From Gammaproteobacteria bacterium (GTDB taxonomy: Bacteria; Pseudomonadota; Gammaproteobacteria; Burkholderiales; Rhodocyclaceae), in NCBI GenBank assembly GCA_018828385.1, contig JAHJVE010000008.1, positions 62,001-126,000 on the forward strand: a stretch of 64,000 nt of DNA, given 5' to 3'. Below are positions 63,799-64,000 of the stretch, one piece after another. The notes below the pieces were generated by a model, which was not told the DNA's origin, did no database searches, and saw only the letters and a program-made list of their open reading frames with translations. The translations under genes were made by a program, and so were the position numbers. Position 1 is the first letter of the stretch, and each line of letters opens with the position of its first letter.

Positions 63799-63814
63799 TG
63801 GCACGAATGATGCG
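63799..63814 (+). promoter_or_regulatory. Second sigma-54 promoter, upstream of the partial right-edge gene
   Basis: TGGCACGAATGATGCG has a perfect -24 half (TGGCACG) and GC exactly 10 bp after GG; the -12 half has one mismatch (ATGC for TTGC). It lies 37 bp before the ATG at 63852. Confidence 0.8.
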
Positions 63815-63851
63815 CCGCAATAAGTAAATTTCAACCTCCAAGGATAACGAC

Positions 63852-64000
63852 ATGTCACTGATTAACCCCTTCGATCCGAATGTCAAACTTCACGCTGGCT
63901 GTAGCTGCGGGCAACACGGCAGCGAAGCCGAGCACCTGGAAGCCGAAAGTGCCGCCTTGAACCGCCGGATGGTGGAAAACACCGTGATGCGCGCACTCTT
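63852..64000 (+). CDS. Start of a probable NrtA/CmpA-like ABC transporter binding protein (partial)
   Basis: Only 49 codons are inside the window. The protein begins MSLINPFDPNVKLHAGCSCG, then QHGSEAEHLEAES. From memory, NrtA/CmpA-family substrate-binding proteins of betaproteobacteria start this way, with a CSCG motif before a Tat-like segment, and are encoded with nitrate/sulfonate-type ABC transporters. That identification cannot be checked from the visible part. It follows GGATAACG and its own sigma-54 promoter. Confidence 0.5.
   Translation, partial: MSLINPFDPNVKLHAGCSCGQHGSEAEHLEAESAALNRRMVENTVMRAL

Overview
The window looks like chromosomal DNA from a free-living, respiring betaproteobacterium of the Rhodocyclales, closest in style to Dechloromonas/Azonexus. 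This is an inference from GC-rich coding, a napDAGHB periplasmic nitrate reductase, diheme c5-type cytochromes, pilT/pilU twitching motors, many c-di-GMP and two-component signalling proteins, and RpoH under a CIRCE element. No sequence search was run. I see no rRNA, tRNA, CRISPR array, transposase or prophage.

Layout. 1-2645: an accessory-looking, visibly more AT-rich edge with a truncated STAND/NACHT-like NTPase and an AAA ATPase of the DUF4143 type, preceded by a perfect 16-bp palindrome. 2646-4211: an HD-GYP phosphodiesterase fused to hemerythrin. 4292-9317: a complete urease operon, ureDABCEFG. 9327-11648: yggU, yggT, proC, yggS. 11705-14621: pilT, pilU and a DUF4197 protein. 14687-17757: a sulfur operon on the minus strand (two half-size YeeE/YedE transporters, an NPCGP-repeat mini-protein, a DUF6969-like protein, a periplasmic rhodanese). 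17963-25915: a small orphan, rep, cytochrome c5, a candidate sRNA, pncC, and a FIST sensor with a hybrid histidine kinase. 25965-31298: DUF302 protein, SNF2 helicase, ubiB. 31508-43556: diguanylate cyclase, deoxyinosine glycosylase, argS, SPOR protein, dsbA, SDR, thiS/thiG, trmB, diheme cytochrome, rdgC, ychJ, ABC-F, yidB. 43553-47935 (minus): hemW, rdgB, rph, PP2C phosphatase, Ser/Thr kinase. 48012-54038: yicC, gmk, rpoZ, spoT, dadA, tatD. 54157-59323: nap. 59462-60322: rpoH. 60502-64000: a sigma-54 activator and its apparent target operon (acyl-CoA-dehydrogenase-like flavoprotein, rubredoxin, and the start of a probable NrtA-like binding protein).

The most unusual signal is a dispersed repeat of about 38 bp with 12 clear copies, in both orientations, about one per 5 kb. 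It has a near-invariant core (ACGGTCAACC) followed by two short A/T-rich tracts about one helical turn apart. Copies lie between genes and also inside ureD, ureF, tatD, ychJ and hemW, inside the signal peptides of dsbA and the DUF4197 gene, and at the end of the DUF302 gene, read in four different frames. The architecture resembles the extended DNA uptake signal sequences of Pasteurellaceae, so an undescribed uptake-signal-like or REP-like family is the leading hypothesis.

The second notable system is at the right end. A NifA-type activator gene is followed by tandem ATTTGT-N2-ACAAAT palindromes, a perfect IHF consensus and a sigma-54 promoter, which together drive a flavoprotein that lacks the usual acyl-CoA dehydrogenase glutamate, plus a rubredoxin. 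A second sigma-54 promoter precedes the transporter gene. This suggests a nutrient-scavenging pathway of unknown substrate.
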